In this document: positions 1-8,440 of the stretch, piece after piece
Layout of the letters: each line of letters begins with the position of its first letter
How positions within the stretch are numbered: the first letter of the stretch is position 1
NCBI RefSeq assembly: GCF_040729435.1
Contig: NZ_CP160398.1
Span: 2,356,001-2,420,000, forward strand
DNA from: Pseudomonas sp. HOU2
GTDB lineage: Bacteria; Pseudomonadota; Gammaproteobacteria; Pseudomonadales; Pseudomonadaceae
DNA length: 64,000 bases
Reading direction: 5' to 3'
Notes under the pieces: generated by a model
The model's database searches: none
What the model was told of the DNA's origin: nothing
Seen by the model: only the letters and a program-made list of their open reading frames with translations
Translations under genes and position numbers: made by a program

Positions 1-1071
<1,071 letters not shown>

Positions 1072-1118
1072 TCAACGCCTCTCGCCATACGGACGAGCCG
1101 AAAAACAATCAAGACATA

Positions 1119-1205
1119 AGACTCTTGCAAAAATGAGCGCAGCGACCCCAAAACACGACCTGCATCGCACGCCGACAGCCCATACAAACAGTTTTGCAAG
1201 AGACT
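1119..1205. repeat. interrupted inverted repeat in the obg leader
   Basis: Arms AGACTCTTGCAAAA (1119-1132) and TTTTGCAAGAGACT (1192-1205) are complementary at 13 of 14 positions and separated by 59 bases. They lie between rpmA and obg. They could form a long-range leader stem or be a small repeat element. No coding potential is seen between them. Confidence 0.5.
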
Positions 1206-1216
1206 CACCCCACAAA

Positions 1217-1244
1217 CGAAAAAGCCCCGTCGCAAGACAGGGCT
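1217..1244 (-). terminator. terminator or attenuator after rpmA
   Basis: On the reverse strand the stem AGCCCTGTC / GACGGGGCT (one mismatch) closes a TTGC loop and is followed by TTTTTCG. It lies 19 bases after rpmA and before obg, so it may end most rplU-rpmA transcripts while allowing read-through into obg. Confidence 0.7.
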
Positions 1245-1262
1245 CTTCCAGCGATCTCGCGA

Positions 1263-1520
1263 TTAAGCCGCGACAACGCTCACGTAACGACGACCGAAGG
1301 CGCCTTTTACTTCAAACTTGATCACGCCTTCGATTTTCGCGAAGAGGGTGTGATCTTTACCCATGCCAACGCCGTAGCCAGCGTGGAATTGGGTGCCGCG
1401 CTGACGCACGATGATGTTGCCGGCCTTGATGACCTGGCCGCCATACATCTTCACGCCAAGGCGTTTGGCTTCTGAGTCGCGACCGTTACGGGTACTACCA
1501 CCAGCTTTTTTGTGTGCCAT
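1263..1520 (-). CDS. rpmA: 50S ribosomal protein L27
   Basis: Component of the large ribosomal subunit whose N-terminus reaches the peptidyl transferase centre. The 85-residue protein begins [20 protein letters not shown] and carries the [17 protein letters not shown] signature, full length for the family. It starts 35 bases after rplU with a clear GGAGAA ribosome site and is co-transcribed with it. A stem-loop follows at 1217-1244. Confidence 0.97.
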
Positions 1521-1555
1521 GAGTTCAATTCTCCTAGTGAGGAATTAGGCTGTAA

Positions 1556-1867
1556 TTAAGCCTGAATACCGGTGATTTTGATCTCGGTGAACCACTGGCG
1601 GTGGCCCATACGCTTCATGTGGTGCTTACGGCGACGGAACTTGATGATGCGGACTTTATCGTGACGACCTTGGGAGATCACTTCAGCCTTGACGGTTGCG
1701 CCAGCAACAACAGGTGCGCCGATGTTCACGTCGTCGCCATTGGCGACCAGCAGAACGCGGTCAAAAGTCACGGATTCGCCAGTAGCGACTTCCAGTTTTT
1801 CGATCTTCAGGTATTCACCTTCAGCGACCTTGTATTGCTTACCGCCGGTAACGATTACTGCGTACAT
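1556..1867 (-). CDS. rplU: 50S ribosomal protein L21
   Basis: Large-subunit protein binding 23S rRNA. The 103-residue product [20 protein letters not shown] ... KITGIQA is full length and typical, including the basic [14 protein letters not shown] segment. A longer open frame extends upstream to 2041, but the ATG at 1867 gives the family N-terminus and has a GGAGAAAT ribosome site. It is the first gene of rplU-rpmA, driven by the promoter at 2001-2029. Confidence 0.97.
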   Translation of the reverse strand: MYAVIVTGGKQYKVAEGEYLKIEKLEVATGESVTFDRVLLVANGDDVNIGAPVVAGATVKAEVISQGRHDKVRIIKFRRRKHHMKRMGHRQWFTEIKITGIQA

Positions 1868-2000
1868 GGTATTTCTCCGATAATCCTGCTCACCCAGCTC
1901 TTTATAAGAAGAGGTATTGGCTGGCATGGCTGCATGGGGCTGGAACGGCCCAAGTGCAATTGCGTAAGGCAGGTGCTGCCCAGGAAGTTCAGGGTGCGCG

Positions 2001-2029
2001 ATTGTACGCAAGCATCGAGAGTCACGCAA
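2001..2029 (-). promoter_or_regulatory. sigma-70 promoter for rplU-rpmA
   Basis: Reverse strand TTGCGT (2029-2024), 17-base spacer, TACAAT (2006-2001). It stands about 134 bases before the rplU ATG, in the region shared with divergent ispB. Match and spacing are close to consensus. Confidence 0.7.
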
Positions 2030-2108
2030 GTGGCCGTCCATCGCGCCTTGACAGGCCCCGGTGGGGGTCCTAGCATGCCGCGCAACCCTTCTGGAGCAAC
2101 TGTCGCTG

Positions 2109-3077
2109 ATGCAACCCCAAGCTTTCTACCGCGCGGTGGCGGACGATTTTAGCGCCGTCGACGGCATCATCAAGAAGCAGCTGACTTCCCGAGTGCCGCT
2201 GGTATCGAAAATCGGCGATTACATCACCTCGGCCGGCGGTAAACGCCTGCGTCCTTTATTGGTGCTGCTGTGTGGCAAGGCGCTGGGCCGCGAAGGCGAT
2301 GACCTGCGTCTGCTGGCCGCCACCATCGAATTCCTGCACACCGCGACCCTGCTGCATGACGACGTGGTCGACATGTCCGGCATGCGCCGTGGCCGCTCGA
2401 CCGCCAACGCCATGTGGGGCAACGCCCCAAGCGTACTTGTCGGCGACTTCCTGTACTCGCGCTCGTTCGAAATGATGGTCGAGCTGGGTTCGATGCCGGT
2501 GATGAAGATCCTGTCCCAGGCCACGCGCATCATCGCCGAAGGCGAAGTGTTGCAGCTGTCCAAGGTACGCGACGCCAGCACCACCGAAGAAACCTACATG
2601 GAAGTCATCCGCGGCAAGACCGCGATGCTCTTCGAAGCTTCGACCCACAGCGCTGCCGCACTGGCCGGTGCCACCGCCGAGCAGAGCGAAGCCCTGCGCA
2701 CCTTCGGTGATCACCTGGGCGTGGCGTTCCAACTGGTCGACGACCTGCTGGACTACAAGGGCGACGCCGAGACCCTGGGCAAGAACGTCGGTGACGATCT
2801 GGCCGAAGGCAAGCCGACCCTGCCGCTGATCTACACCATGCGTGAAGGCACGCCGGAGCAGGCTGCTCTGGTGCGCCAGGCGATCCAGAAAGGCGGGATC
2901 GAAGACCTCGAAAGCATTCGCATCGCCGTGGAAGCCTCGGGTTCGCTGGAGTACACCGCACAACTGGCCCGCGACTACGTGGCCCGTGCGATCAAGTGCC
3001 TCGACGCGCTGCCGGCCAGCGAATACCGCGATGCACTGGTAGAACTGAGCGAGTTTGCGGTCGCCCGCACGCACTGA
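2109..3077 (+). CDS. ispB: octaprenyl diphosphate synthase
   Basis: Trans-isoprenyl diphosphate synthase making the ubiquinone side chain from farnesyl-PP and isopentenyl-PP. The 322-residue protein has both aspartate-rich motifs: DDVVD (84-88, followed by MSGMRRG) and [11 protein letters not shown] in the C-terminal half. GGKRLRP near residue 43 is the substrate-binding segment. ATG 2109 gives the usual N-terminus [10 protein letters not shown]; an upstream start at 2061 would add 16 unconserved residues. It is divergent from rplU and followed by a good terminator. Confidence 0.95.
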   Translation: MQPQAFYRAVADDFSAVDGIIKKQLTSRVPLVSKIGDYITSAGGKRLRPLLVLLCGKALGREGDDLRLLAATIEFLHTATLLHDDVVDMSGMRRGRSTANAMWGNAPSVLVGDFLYSRSFEMMVELGSMPVMKILSQATRIIAEGEVLQLSKVRDASTTEETYMEVIRGKTAMLFEASTHSAAALAGATAEQSEALRTFGDHLGVAFQLVDDLLDYKGDAETLGKNVGDDLAEGKPTLPLIYTMREGTPEQAALVRQAIQKGGIEDLESIRIAVEASGSLEYTAQLARDYVARAIKCLDALPASEYRDALVELSEFAVARTH

Positions 3078-3095
3078 TCACCGCGCAACCAAAGA

Positions 3096-3128
3096 GCCGC
3101 AGCCTTCTGCCGAAGCCTGCGGCTTTTT
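3096..3128 (+). terminator. terminator of ispB
   Basis: GCCGCAG ... CTGCGGC stem (3096-3123) followed by TTTTT, 18 bases after the ispB stop. Confidence 0.85.
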
Positions 3129-3201
3129 GTTGCCTGCCCTCTACGCGCTAAAACCTTATACAATGTGCGACTTTTAGCGATCCACATCCCAAGGAGCCTT
3201 A

Positions 3202-3543
3202 GTGAGCACGTTGCCACCCTGCCCGAAATGCAATTCCGAATACACCTACGAAGACGGTGCCCAACTGATCTGCCCAGAGTGCGCCCACGAGTGGTCGGCC
3301 AGCGGCGAAGCCGAAGTGGCATCCGATGATGCCGTGAAGAAAGATTCGGTCGGCAACGTGCTGCAGGACGGCGACACCATCACCGTGATCAAGGACCTGA
3401 AGGTCAAGGGCACCTCGCTGGTGGTCAAGGTCGGCACCAAGGTCAAGAACATCCGCCTGTGCGATGGCGACCATGACATCGACTGTAAGATCGATGGCAT
3501 CGGCCCGATGAAACTCAAGTCCGAGTTCGTCAGAAAGGTCTGA
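3202..3543 (+). CDS. yjdM: zinc-ribbon alkylphosphonate utilisation-type protein YjdM/PhnA
   Basis: Small cytoplasmic protein of the PhnA/YjdM family. Despite the historical name, its biochemical role is not settled. The 113-residue protein has an N-terminal zinc ribbon CPKC ... CPEC (residues 7-29). The conserved C-terminal domain carries [40 protein letters not shown] and a terminal EFVRKV. The start is GTG at 3202, with AAGGAG six bases upstream. It appears to be monocistronic. Confidence 0.9.
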   Translation: MSTLPPCPKCNSEYTYEDGAQLICPECAHEWSASGEAEVASDDAVKKDSVGNVLQDGDTITVIKDLKVKGTSLVVKVGTKVKNIRLCDGDHDIDCKIDGIGPMKLKSEFVRKV

Positions 3544-3707
3544 TCCGCTTGTCATCCATCCCGCGCCCGCCGTGGGATGGAGCTTCGCCCTCCCCCGCTT
3601 TGCCCTCCCGCATTTTCGCGTAATAGCCAGACGCCAGCCGATTTGACCTTACGCAATCTTTACCCGGAAAAAATCGCATTCCGCCAATAGGCGCTTGCTA
3701 TTTGACG

Positions 3708-3726
3708 AATAAGAATTATTCTCATT
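3708..3726 (+). promoter_or_regulatory. Fur box overlapping a promoter
   Basis: AATAAGAATTATTCTCATT is a 19-base palindrome with one mismatched pair and fits the ferric uptake regulator site pattern. It overlaps a candidate -10 TATTCT (3717-3722) set 16 bases after TTGCTA (3695-3700). The downstream ATG at 3752 is 25 bases away. Iron repression of that gene is inferred. Confidence 0.65.
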
Positions 3727-3751
3727 GAAACCTTTCAAGGAGATGAGACCC

Positions 3752-4009
3752 ATGACTTATTTGATCGACGCCTGGCTGGATCGCCCACACCCGTACCTCA
3801 GAATCCTGCATCGGGAAACCGGCGAAGTCTGTGCAGTACTGGAAGAAGAAGCCCTGCATGAGCTGCAGGATCAGGGTGATCTGGATGTCAGCAGCCTGAA
3901 TTCCAGCGAACCGCTGGTGCTCAAGGAACTGGTGCGTAATCTGTTCCTGTTCTGCTATGCCCGGGCCTTGCGCCCGACCAATGAACTGCATCACAAGATC
4001 GAAATATGA
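3752..4009 (+). CDS. conserved small protein, probably iron-regulated
   Basis: 85-residue acidic cytoplasmic protein, MTYLIDAWLDRPHPYLRILH ..., with no recognised domain. It corresponds in position to PA4570 between ispB and fklB in P. aeruginosa. ATG 3752 has a strong AAGGAGATGAG ribosome site; an earlier start at 3725 would lie inside the promoter/Fur-box region and is rejected. The Fur-box-like palindrome directly upstream suggests expression under iron starvation. Molecular function is unknown. Confidence 0.8.
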   Translation: MTYLIDAWLDRPHPYLRILHRETGEVCAVLEEEALHELQDQGDLDVSSLNSSEPLVLKELVRNLFLFCYARALRPTNELHHKIEI

Positions 4010-4025
4010 ACAGCAACACAAAACA

Positions 4026-4113
4026 TGTGGGAGCGAGCTTGCTCGCGAAGGCAGCAACGCGATTACAGATTTGAACCGGATCGCCTGCATTCGCGAGCAA
4101 GCTCGCTCCCACA
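4026..4113. repeat. REP pair (GTGGGAGCGAGC class)
   Basis: TGTGGGAGCGAGCTTGCTCG and its inverted copy ending GCTCGCTCCCACA flank about 40 bases. This is a typical Pseudomonas REP doublet between convergent genes. Confidence 0.9.
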
Positions 4114-4119
4114 AAGGTT

Positions 4120-4737
4120 TTACAGAACGTCCAGCAGCTCGACGTCGAATACCAGAACGCTGTGCGGCGGGATGCTGCCAACGCCTTGAGCGCCGTAAGC
4201 CAGTTCGCTCGGCACGTACAGGCGCCATTTGCTGCCGGCATTCATCAGTTGCAGGGCTTCGGTCCAGCCGGCGATCACGCCGCCCACCGGGAATTCCGCT
4301 GGCTGGCCACGATCGTAGGAGCTGTCGAACACAGTGCCGTCGATCAGCATGCCGTGGTAGTGAGTACGCACGGTGTCTTCACGGGATGGCTTGGCGCCTT
4401 CGCCCTGGGTCAGCACTTCGAATTGCAGACCGGAAGCCAGGGTGGTGATGCCTTCTTTCTTGGCGTTTTCAGCCAGGAACGCACGGCCTTCGCCGGCAGC
4501 AGCTTCAGCCTTGGCAGCGGCTTCGGCTTGCATGATTTCGCGGATAACCTTGAAGCTGGCGGACATTTCTTCCTGGCCAACACGGCTTTCCTTACCGGCG
4601 AAAGCGTCGGTCAGACCGGCCAGGATCGCGTCCAGGCTGACACCCGGTGGCGGGTTGTCGCGCAGCTGGTCACCCAGCTGACGGCCAATACCGTAGCTGA
4701 CGCGGGTTTCGTCGGTGGACAGATTTACTTCGGACAT
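4120..4737 (-). CDS. fklB: FKBP-type peptidyl-prolyl cis-trans isomerase
   Basis: Proline isomerase/chaperone. The 205-residue protein starts MSEVNLSTDETRVSYGIGRQ, has a helical alanine-rich dimerisation region (about 1-100) and a C-terminal FKBP domain with VRTHYHGMLIDGTVFDSSYD, GWTEALQLM and FDVELLDVL. No signal peptide is visible, so it is probably cytoplasmic, like FklB. ATG 4737 is preferred over an upstream extension because it gives the family N-terminus. It occupies the place of PA4572. Confidence 0.92.
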   Translation of the reverse strand: MSEVNLSTDETRVSYGIGRQLGDQLRDNPPPGVSLDAILAGLTDAFAGKESRVGQEEMSASFKVIREIMQAEAAAKAEAAAGEGRAFLAENAKKEGITTLASGLQFEVLTQGEGAKPSREDTVRTHYHGMLIDGTVFDSSYDRGQPAEFPVGGVIAGWTEALQLMNAGSKWRLYVPSELAYGAQGVGSIPPHSVLVFDVELLDVL

Positions 4738-4856
4738 GACAATGCTCCGCTCTGGGGCGATCCGGAAGGAAATATTCTTACAACCCCCTCCGAAAAGCCC
4801 TACATGAAAAAGGGCGAGCAGACTAGCACAGATGCCCGGAGGATGGGACGCAAGGC

Positions 4857-5162
4857 CTACAGGGCCGAGCGCCAGGCCAGCGGCACTTTCAGGCTTTCTT
4901 CGCCACTGGCGCCCAGGCCGCACATTTCATCGTGTACCGAGGTGTGGACGAGGTTGAACGGCAGCACCGGAAAGTTATGCAGCACATCCCGCGCATGTTC
5001 CACCGAACGCAACATCAGCATGTTGCCCTTGGGATCACTCAGCGGATACGCCGCCCCATGCATCCGCGCCTCGAGCAGATAAAGTCCGCCCTCCATGGAG
5101 ATCAGGTTCAGCTCATCGACCTTTCTGGCGATGGCAAACGCATTCAATTCTTGCAGGTTCAT
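4857..5162 (-). CDS. DUF6482 family protein
   Basis: 101-residue protein MNLQELNAFAIARKVDELNL ... of a small family I assign to DUF6482, found across Pseudomonas in this position. It has no membrane segment or catalytic motif. Predicted beta-rich segments (GGLYLLEARMHG, NMLMLRSVEHA) suggest a compact domain. GAGGTG lies just upstream of the ATG. It follows the UPF0114 gene on the same strand but is separated from it by a strong hairpin, so it is probably transcribed alone. Function unknown. Confidence 0.75.
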   Translation of the reverse strand: MNLQELNAFAIARKVDELNLISMEGGLYLLEARMHGAAYPLSDPKGNMLMLRSVEHARDVLHNFPVLPFNLVHTSVHDEMCGLGASGEESLKVPLAWRSAL

Positions 5163-5240
5163 GAACGCACCTCGTGCGGTGGCGAGCCAGGACCTCTACA
5201 GGGATATGCCCGCGCGCACCAAAGCACAAGCCACAAACGA

Positions 5241-5279
5241 CACCGCCCGTCTGTTTCGCAACAGACGGGCGGTGTTTTT
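5241..5279 (-). terminator. strong hairpin after the UPF0114 gene
   Basis: A 14-base-pair perfect stem CACCGCCCGTCTGT / ACAGACGGGCGGTG (5241-5274) with a five-base loop. The T-run is on the plus strand (5275-5279); the reverse strand has the weaker tail GTCGTTTG. The only gene reading into it is the reverse-strand UPF0114 gene, so I assign it there, with orientation uncertain. Confidence 0.6.
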
Positions 5280-5297
5280 GCAGCGATCAGCCAATGA

Positions 5298-5786
5298 TCA
5301 GTGCTTGGTGAGCTTGTCCAGATAGCCCATGGCAAACGCCGAGATCACGAAGGTCATGTGGATGATCACGTACCACATCAGGTGCTCGGGATCGACGTTC
5401 TTGGCATCCATGAAGATCCGCAGCAGATGGATCGAGGAAATCGCCACGATCGACGCCGCCACTTTCATCTTCAGCGACGAGGAATCCATGGTGCCCAGCC
5501 AGCTGAGCTTCTCTTTGCCTTCGTCGATGTTCAGCTCGGACACGAAGTTTTCGTACCCGGAAATCATCACCATCACCAGCAGGCCGCCCACCAGCGCCAT
5601 GTCGATCAGCGACAGCAGCACCAGGATCAGATCCGATTCGGCCATGGAGAACACGTTGGGAATGACGTGAAACACTTCCTGGAAGAATTTCAATGCCAGC
5701 GCCAGCAGCCCGAGGGACAGCCCGATATAGATCGGCGCCAGCAGCCAGCGCGTGGCGTACATTGCATTTTCGATAAAGCGTTCCAT
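5298..5786 (-). CDS. UPF0114 family inner-membrane protein
   Basis: 162-residue integral membrane protein of the UPF0114/TIGR00645 (YqhA) family, role unknown. Three or four hydrophobic segments are visible: about 13-35 ([17 protein letters not shown]), 52-75 ([19 protein letters not shown]), 108-125 and 137-155. It begins [18 protein letters not shown] as in other members. It corresponds to PA4574 in P. aeruginosa. It is divergently transcribed from the lipoprotein at 5961. Confidence 0.88.
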   Translation of the reverse strand: MERFIENAMYATRWLLAPIYIGLSLGLLALALKFFQEVFHVIPNVFSMAESDLILVLLSLIDMALVGGLLVMVMISGYENFVSELNIDEGKEKLSWLGTMDSSSLKMKVAASIVAISSIHLLRIFMDAKNVDPEHLMWYVIIHMTFVISAFAMGYLDKLTKH

Positions 5787-5960
5787 TGACTCTCACACAA
5801 TAAGGATTGAAATCGGCGGCGAGTATACCAGCCGCCCGTGACGACCAGAAACCGCCCGGCTCGCACCTCCAATCACTGCAACCTGCGTGTGTAGGTGATT
5901 TTTTTTCTGCTACTGTCCAAACCATTGACCGCCTAGCGAAAGTGGACAGGACGACTGGAA

Positions 5961-7793
5961 ATGGATGTGCGATTACCGTTGACGACTGCCGGAATTTGCC
6001 TCGCTCTGCTGCTGGGTGGCTGCTCGCCCGGCGAAGAGAAAAAACCCTCGGTCAGCCTCGACGCGAAGACGGCAACCTTCGAACACTCACTGGACGCCAT
6101 TACCGACCCGAAACTCAAGGACGCCGTAACCGAACTCGGCGGTTCGCTGCTGCTGCTCGAACGCGCGCAGCTCAAGCTCGACAGCACCCCGCTGAAAACC
6201 GTCTACGGCGAAGACACCCTCGGCATCCTCAAGCACTACCCTTCGCCGCAGGCGCTGGTCGATACCTTTATCAACGGACTGTTCGTGCTGCACAAGGACG
6301 CCAGCTCCGATTACCTTACCGACCTGCAACCGGTATTCCCGTTCAACCTGAACATTCCCGGTGGCTTTCTATTCCCGCACGGCGTGGAATGGCAGTCAGT
6401 GACCCTGAGCAACAAGCGCGTGATCGCCTATCAGCCGGAGTGGTCGGAAACCGATCCCGGCATTCAGTTGAGCCCGTCCAGCTCCAACGTCAACAACCCC
6501 GATGACCTGACCGTGACCTACCCGTTCATCGAAGGGCTGGACGTGGACAAGAAGAGCCAGCCACAACCGGTGAGCCTGCAAGGCAAAGTCGAAGTCATCG
6601 CGCCGCGTCGCTTGTTCAGCTTCAACCTGAACCAGAAGGATGTCGGCCAGACCCGCACCGACGACAACCTCAGCGTCACTCTGCTGAAGCTTGAAAAGAA
6701 CTACGCCGAAGTCGAATTCAGCAACAGCCTGCCATTGGCACCTGAGGTCGAGGGTGCGCAGCTCAATCCAGTCATCGTTCAGGCCCGCGACCTCAGCGGG
6801 CAATACCTGGTGCGCGCCGGTTCGATCAACGAGAGCCCGGCACAAGTCGCCTTCTACGAGAAACAACTGGCGCATCTGCAACAGCAGAAAACCTGGAGCG
6901 AGGCGTTGGAAAAACAGCTCGAGGACGAACAGCAGACCTTCGAGCAGCAGCATCCGCGCCGCTACAACAAGGTCTACTTCAATGGCCCCATCGATACCCT
7001 GGAAGTCAGCGTGCTCGATTTCTCATCGGCAACCGTGACTCGCAAGGCGCTGGACCTGCCGGTGCGCACCTTCAGTCAGCACACCACCGAAAAAGCCATC
7101 CAGCCGCTGGACCCGGCGGTGGTCGTCTATGACGACCTGGCGCCGAACTGGCTCAAGGGCGCGAGCCTCACCGAGGAAGCGTTGAAGGCCGGCATCCGCA
7201 TCCATCAGTCCGTGGAGGATCCGAGCGCTGCACGCATCGAGTTCTCTCACCGTCGAACCTTCAACGATGAGCTGCTCGGCGATGACTTCAGCCCCGGCGA
7301 GAGTCCCGTGACCTTCTTCACCGAGAAACGCAGCGGCAAACTCGATGAGCCGATCGAACTGCCGCCCGAGGCGTATCAGGTCGATCCGCTGCAAGCGACG
7401 ATCACTTACGATTTGAACCTGTTTCCGGAAACCCCGGCGATTGCCGTGGGCTCGATGCCATTGTTTCTCGCGACCGTCGACAAGCAAACCTACGACGCCA
7501 AGTCCTTGCCCAAAGGCCTGGAGATCAAGAACAACATGCTGGTGGTGGACTTGAAACTGTTCCCGGCCAACGCCTGGCGATTCTTCGTCAAGGACGACAG
7601 CGGTAACTACCTGAAACAGATTCTTTCGGTCAGTCACGACGCGAGTGCGGATGGTCCGGCGCTGTTCGGCGTGCATTACTTCTATGGCCGTCCAACGCAT
7701 GTGGAGACCTATCAGAGAACCGAACTCAATACCGTGCAATACGGCTTTGAGGTCAAGCTCGACAAGGCGCAGCAGTCCGACACCGCGCCATGA
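5961..7793 (+). CDS. large lipoprotein of unknown function
   Basis: 610-residue exported protein. Residues 1-20 form a lipoprotein signal ending LLLGGC, with the lipidated cysteine at 21 followed by SPGEE, so outer-membrane sorting is likely. The mature part is acidic and beta-rich, with a coiled segment around 300-335 (KQLAHLQQQKTWSEALEKQL ... EDEQQ). No catalytic motif or known domain is recognised. The first ATG after the intergenic region gives a complete signal sequence. It is convergent with the next gene, seven bases apart. Confidence 0.85.
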   Translation: MDVRLPLTTAGICLALLLGGCSPGEEKKPSVSLDAKTATFEHSLDAITDPKLKDAVTELGGSLLLLERAQLKLDSTPLKTVYGEDTLGILKHYPSPQALVDTFINGLFVLHKDASSDYLTDLQPVFPFNLNIPGGFLFPHGVEWQSVTLSNKRVIAYQPEWSETDPGIQLSPSSSNVNNPDDLTVTYPFIEGLDVDKKSQPQPVSLQGKVEVIAPRRLFSFNLNQKDVGQTRTDDNLSVTLLKLEKNYAEVEFSNSLPLAPEVEGAQLNPVIVQARDLSGQYLVRAGSINESPAQVAFYEKQLAHLQQQKTWSEALEKQLEDEQQTFEQQHPRRYNKVYFNGPIDTLEVSVLDFSSATVTRKALDLPVRTFSQHTTEKAIQPLDPAVVVYDDLAPNWLKGASLTEEALKAGIRIHQSVEDPSAARIEFSHRRTFNDELLGDDFSPGESPVTFFTEKRSGKLDEPIELPPEAYQVDPLQATITYDLNLFPETPAIAVGSMPLFLATVDKQTYDAKSLPKGLEIKNNMLVVDLKLFPANAWRFFVKDDSGNYLKQILSVSHDASADGPALFGVHYFYGRPTHVETYQRTELNTVQYGFEVKLDKAQQSDTAP

Positions 7794-7799
7794 TTGCGC

Positions 7800-8129
7800 C
7801 TAGTGGTCGAACACGCCGACCGTACGCCCACGCCCGCCATTGATCTGGCGCAGCTGTGCCTGCAGGTGCAGACTCCAGATCTGCGGATCGTCGGCCAGCT
7901 CGTAACCGTGCATCGTCAGGCTTTCAACAATGGTGTCGAGAATCGACTCGGCGGCGACCGGCCCATGAAACGGGCCCTGAGCCTTGATGGCGGAAGGTTG
8001 TTCACCGGCCATGCCGGCAGCGAAGAGCAAGGTCCACATGCCGTTATCGCCGGCCAACGGCTTGATGGCGCATTCGATGCGGGTCACAAGACCCAGGCAT
8101 TGACGGGTGAGGCAGAGGTTGCGCGACAT
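7800..8129 (-). CDS. conserved hypothetical protein
   Basis: 109-residue protein, MSRNLCLTRQCLGLVTRIEC ... VGVFDH, without signal peptide or membrane segment. No domain is recognised. Composition and codon use fit a real Pseudomonas gene, and the frame ends seven bases from the convergent lipoprotein gene. The two N-terminal cysteines are not arranged as a zinc ribbon. Function unknown. Confidence 0.7.
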   Translation of the reverse strand: MSRNLCLTRQCLGLVTRIECAIKPLAGDNGMWTLLFAAGMAGEQPSAIKAQGPFHGPVAAESILDTIVESLTMHGYELADDPQIWSLHLQAQLRQINGGRGRTVGVFDH

Positions 8130-8332
8130 GGCGGCGACCCTCGGTAAAACCTGTATTCAGCCCTCACGCGAAGGCTGTTTCGATCCAGTGATACTGTCGA
8201 TGTCCTTGAGCTGAGAATAGAAGAAAAGTCCGCCGCGCAAGCCGGATGGAACCAGAAGGCGCCGAATGGTCATTGTGTGAATGTTGACGTCAGAGTAGTG
8301 GCACTTTTCGTTCGATTACACGCAAAAACAAA

Positions 8333-8422
8333 TGTAGGAGTGAGCCTGCTCGCGATAGCGGTATGTCAGATCAATCATTCGTTGACTGACACTCCGCTAT
8401 CGCGAGCAGGCTCACTCCTACA
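8333..8422. repeat. REP pair (TGTAGGAGTGAGCC class)
   Basis: TGTAGGAGTGAGCCTGCTCG and its inverted copy GCAGGCTCACTCCTACA. It fills most of the 311-base gap 8130-8440, in which I see no gene. Confidence 0.9.
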
Positions 8423-8440
8423 GTTTGACCGCGTTGAGGC

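Noticed and set aside
4026..4113. Repeated palindromes as a CRISPR array
   Set aside because: Copies are paired inverted REP units scattered between genes, with no regular spacers and no cas genes.
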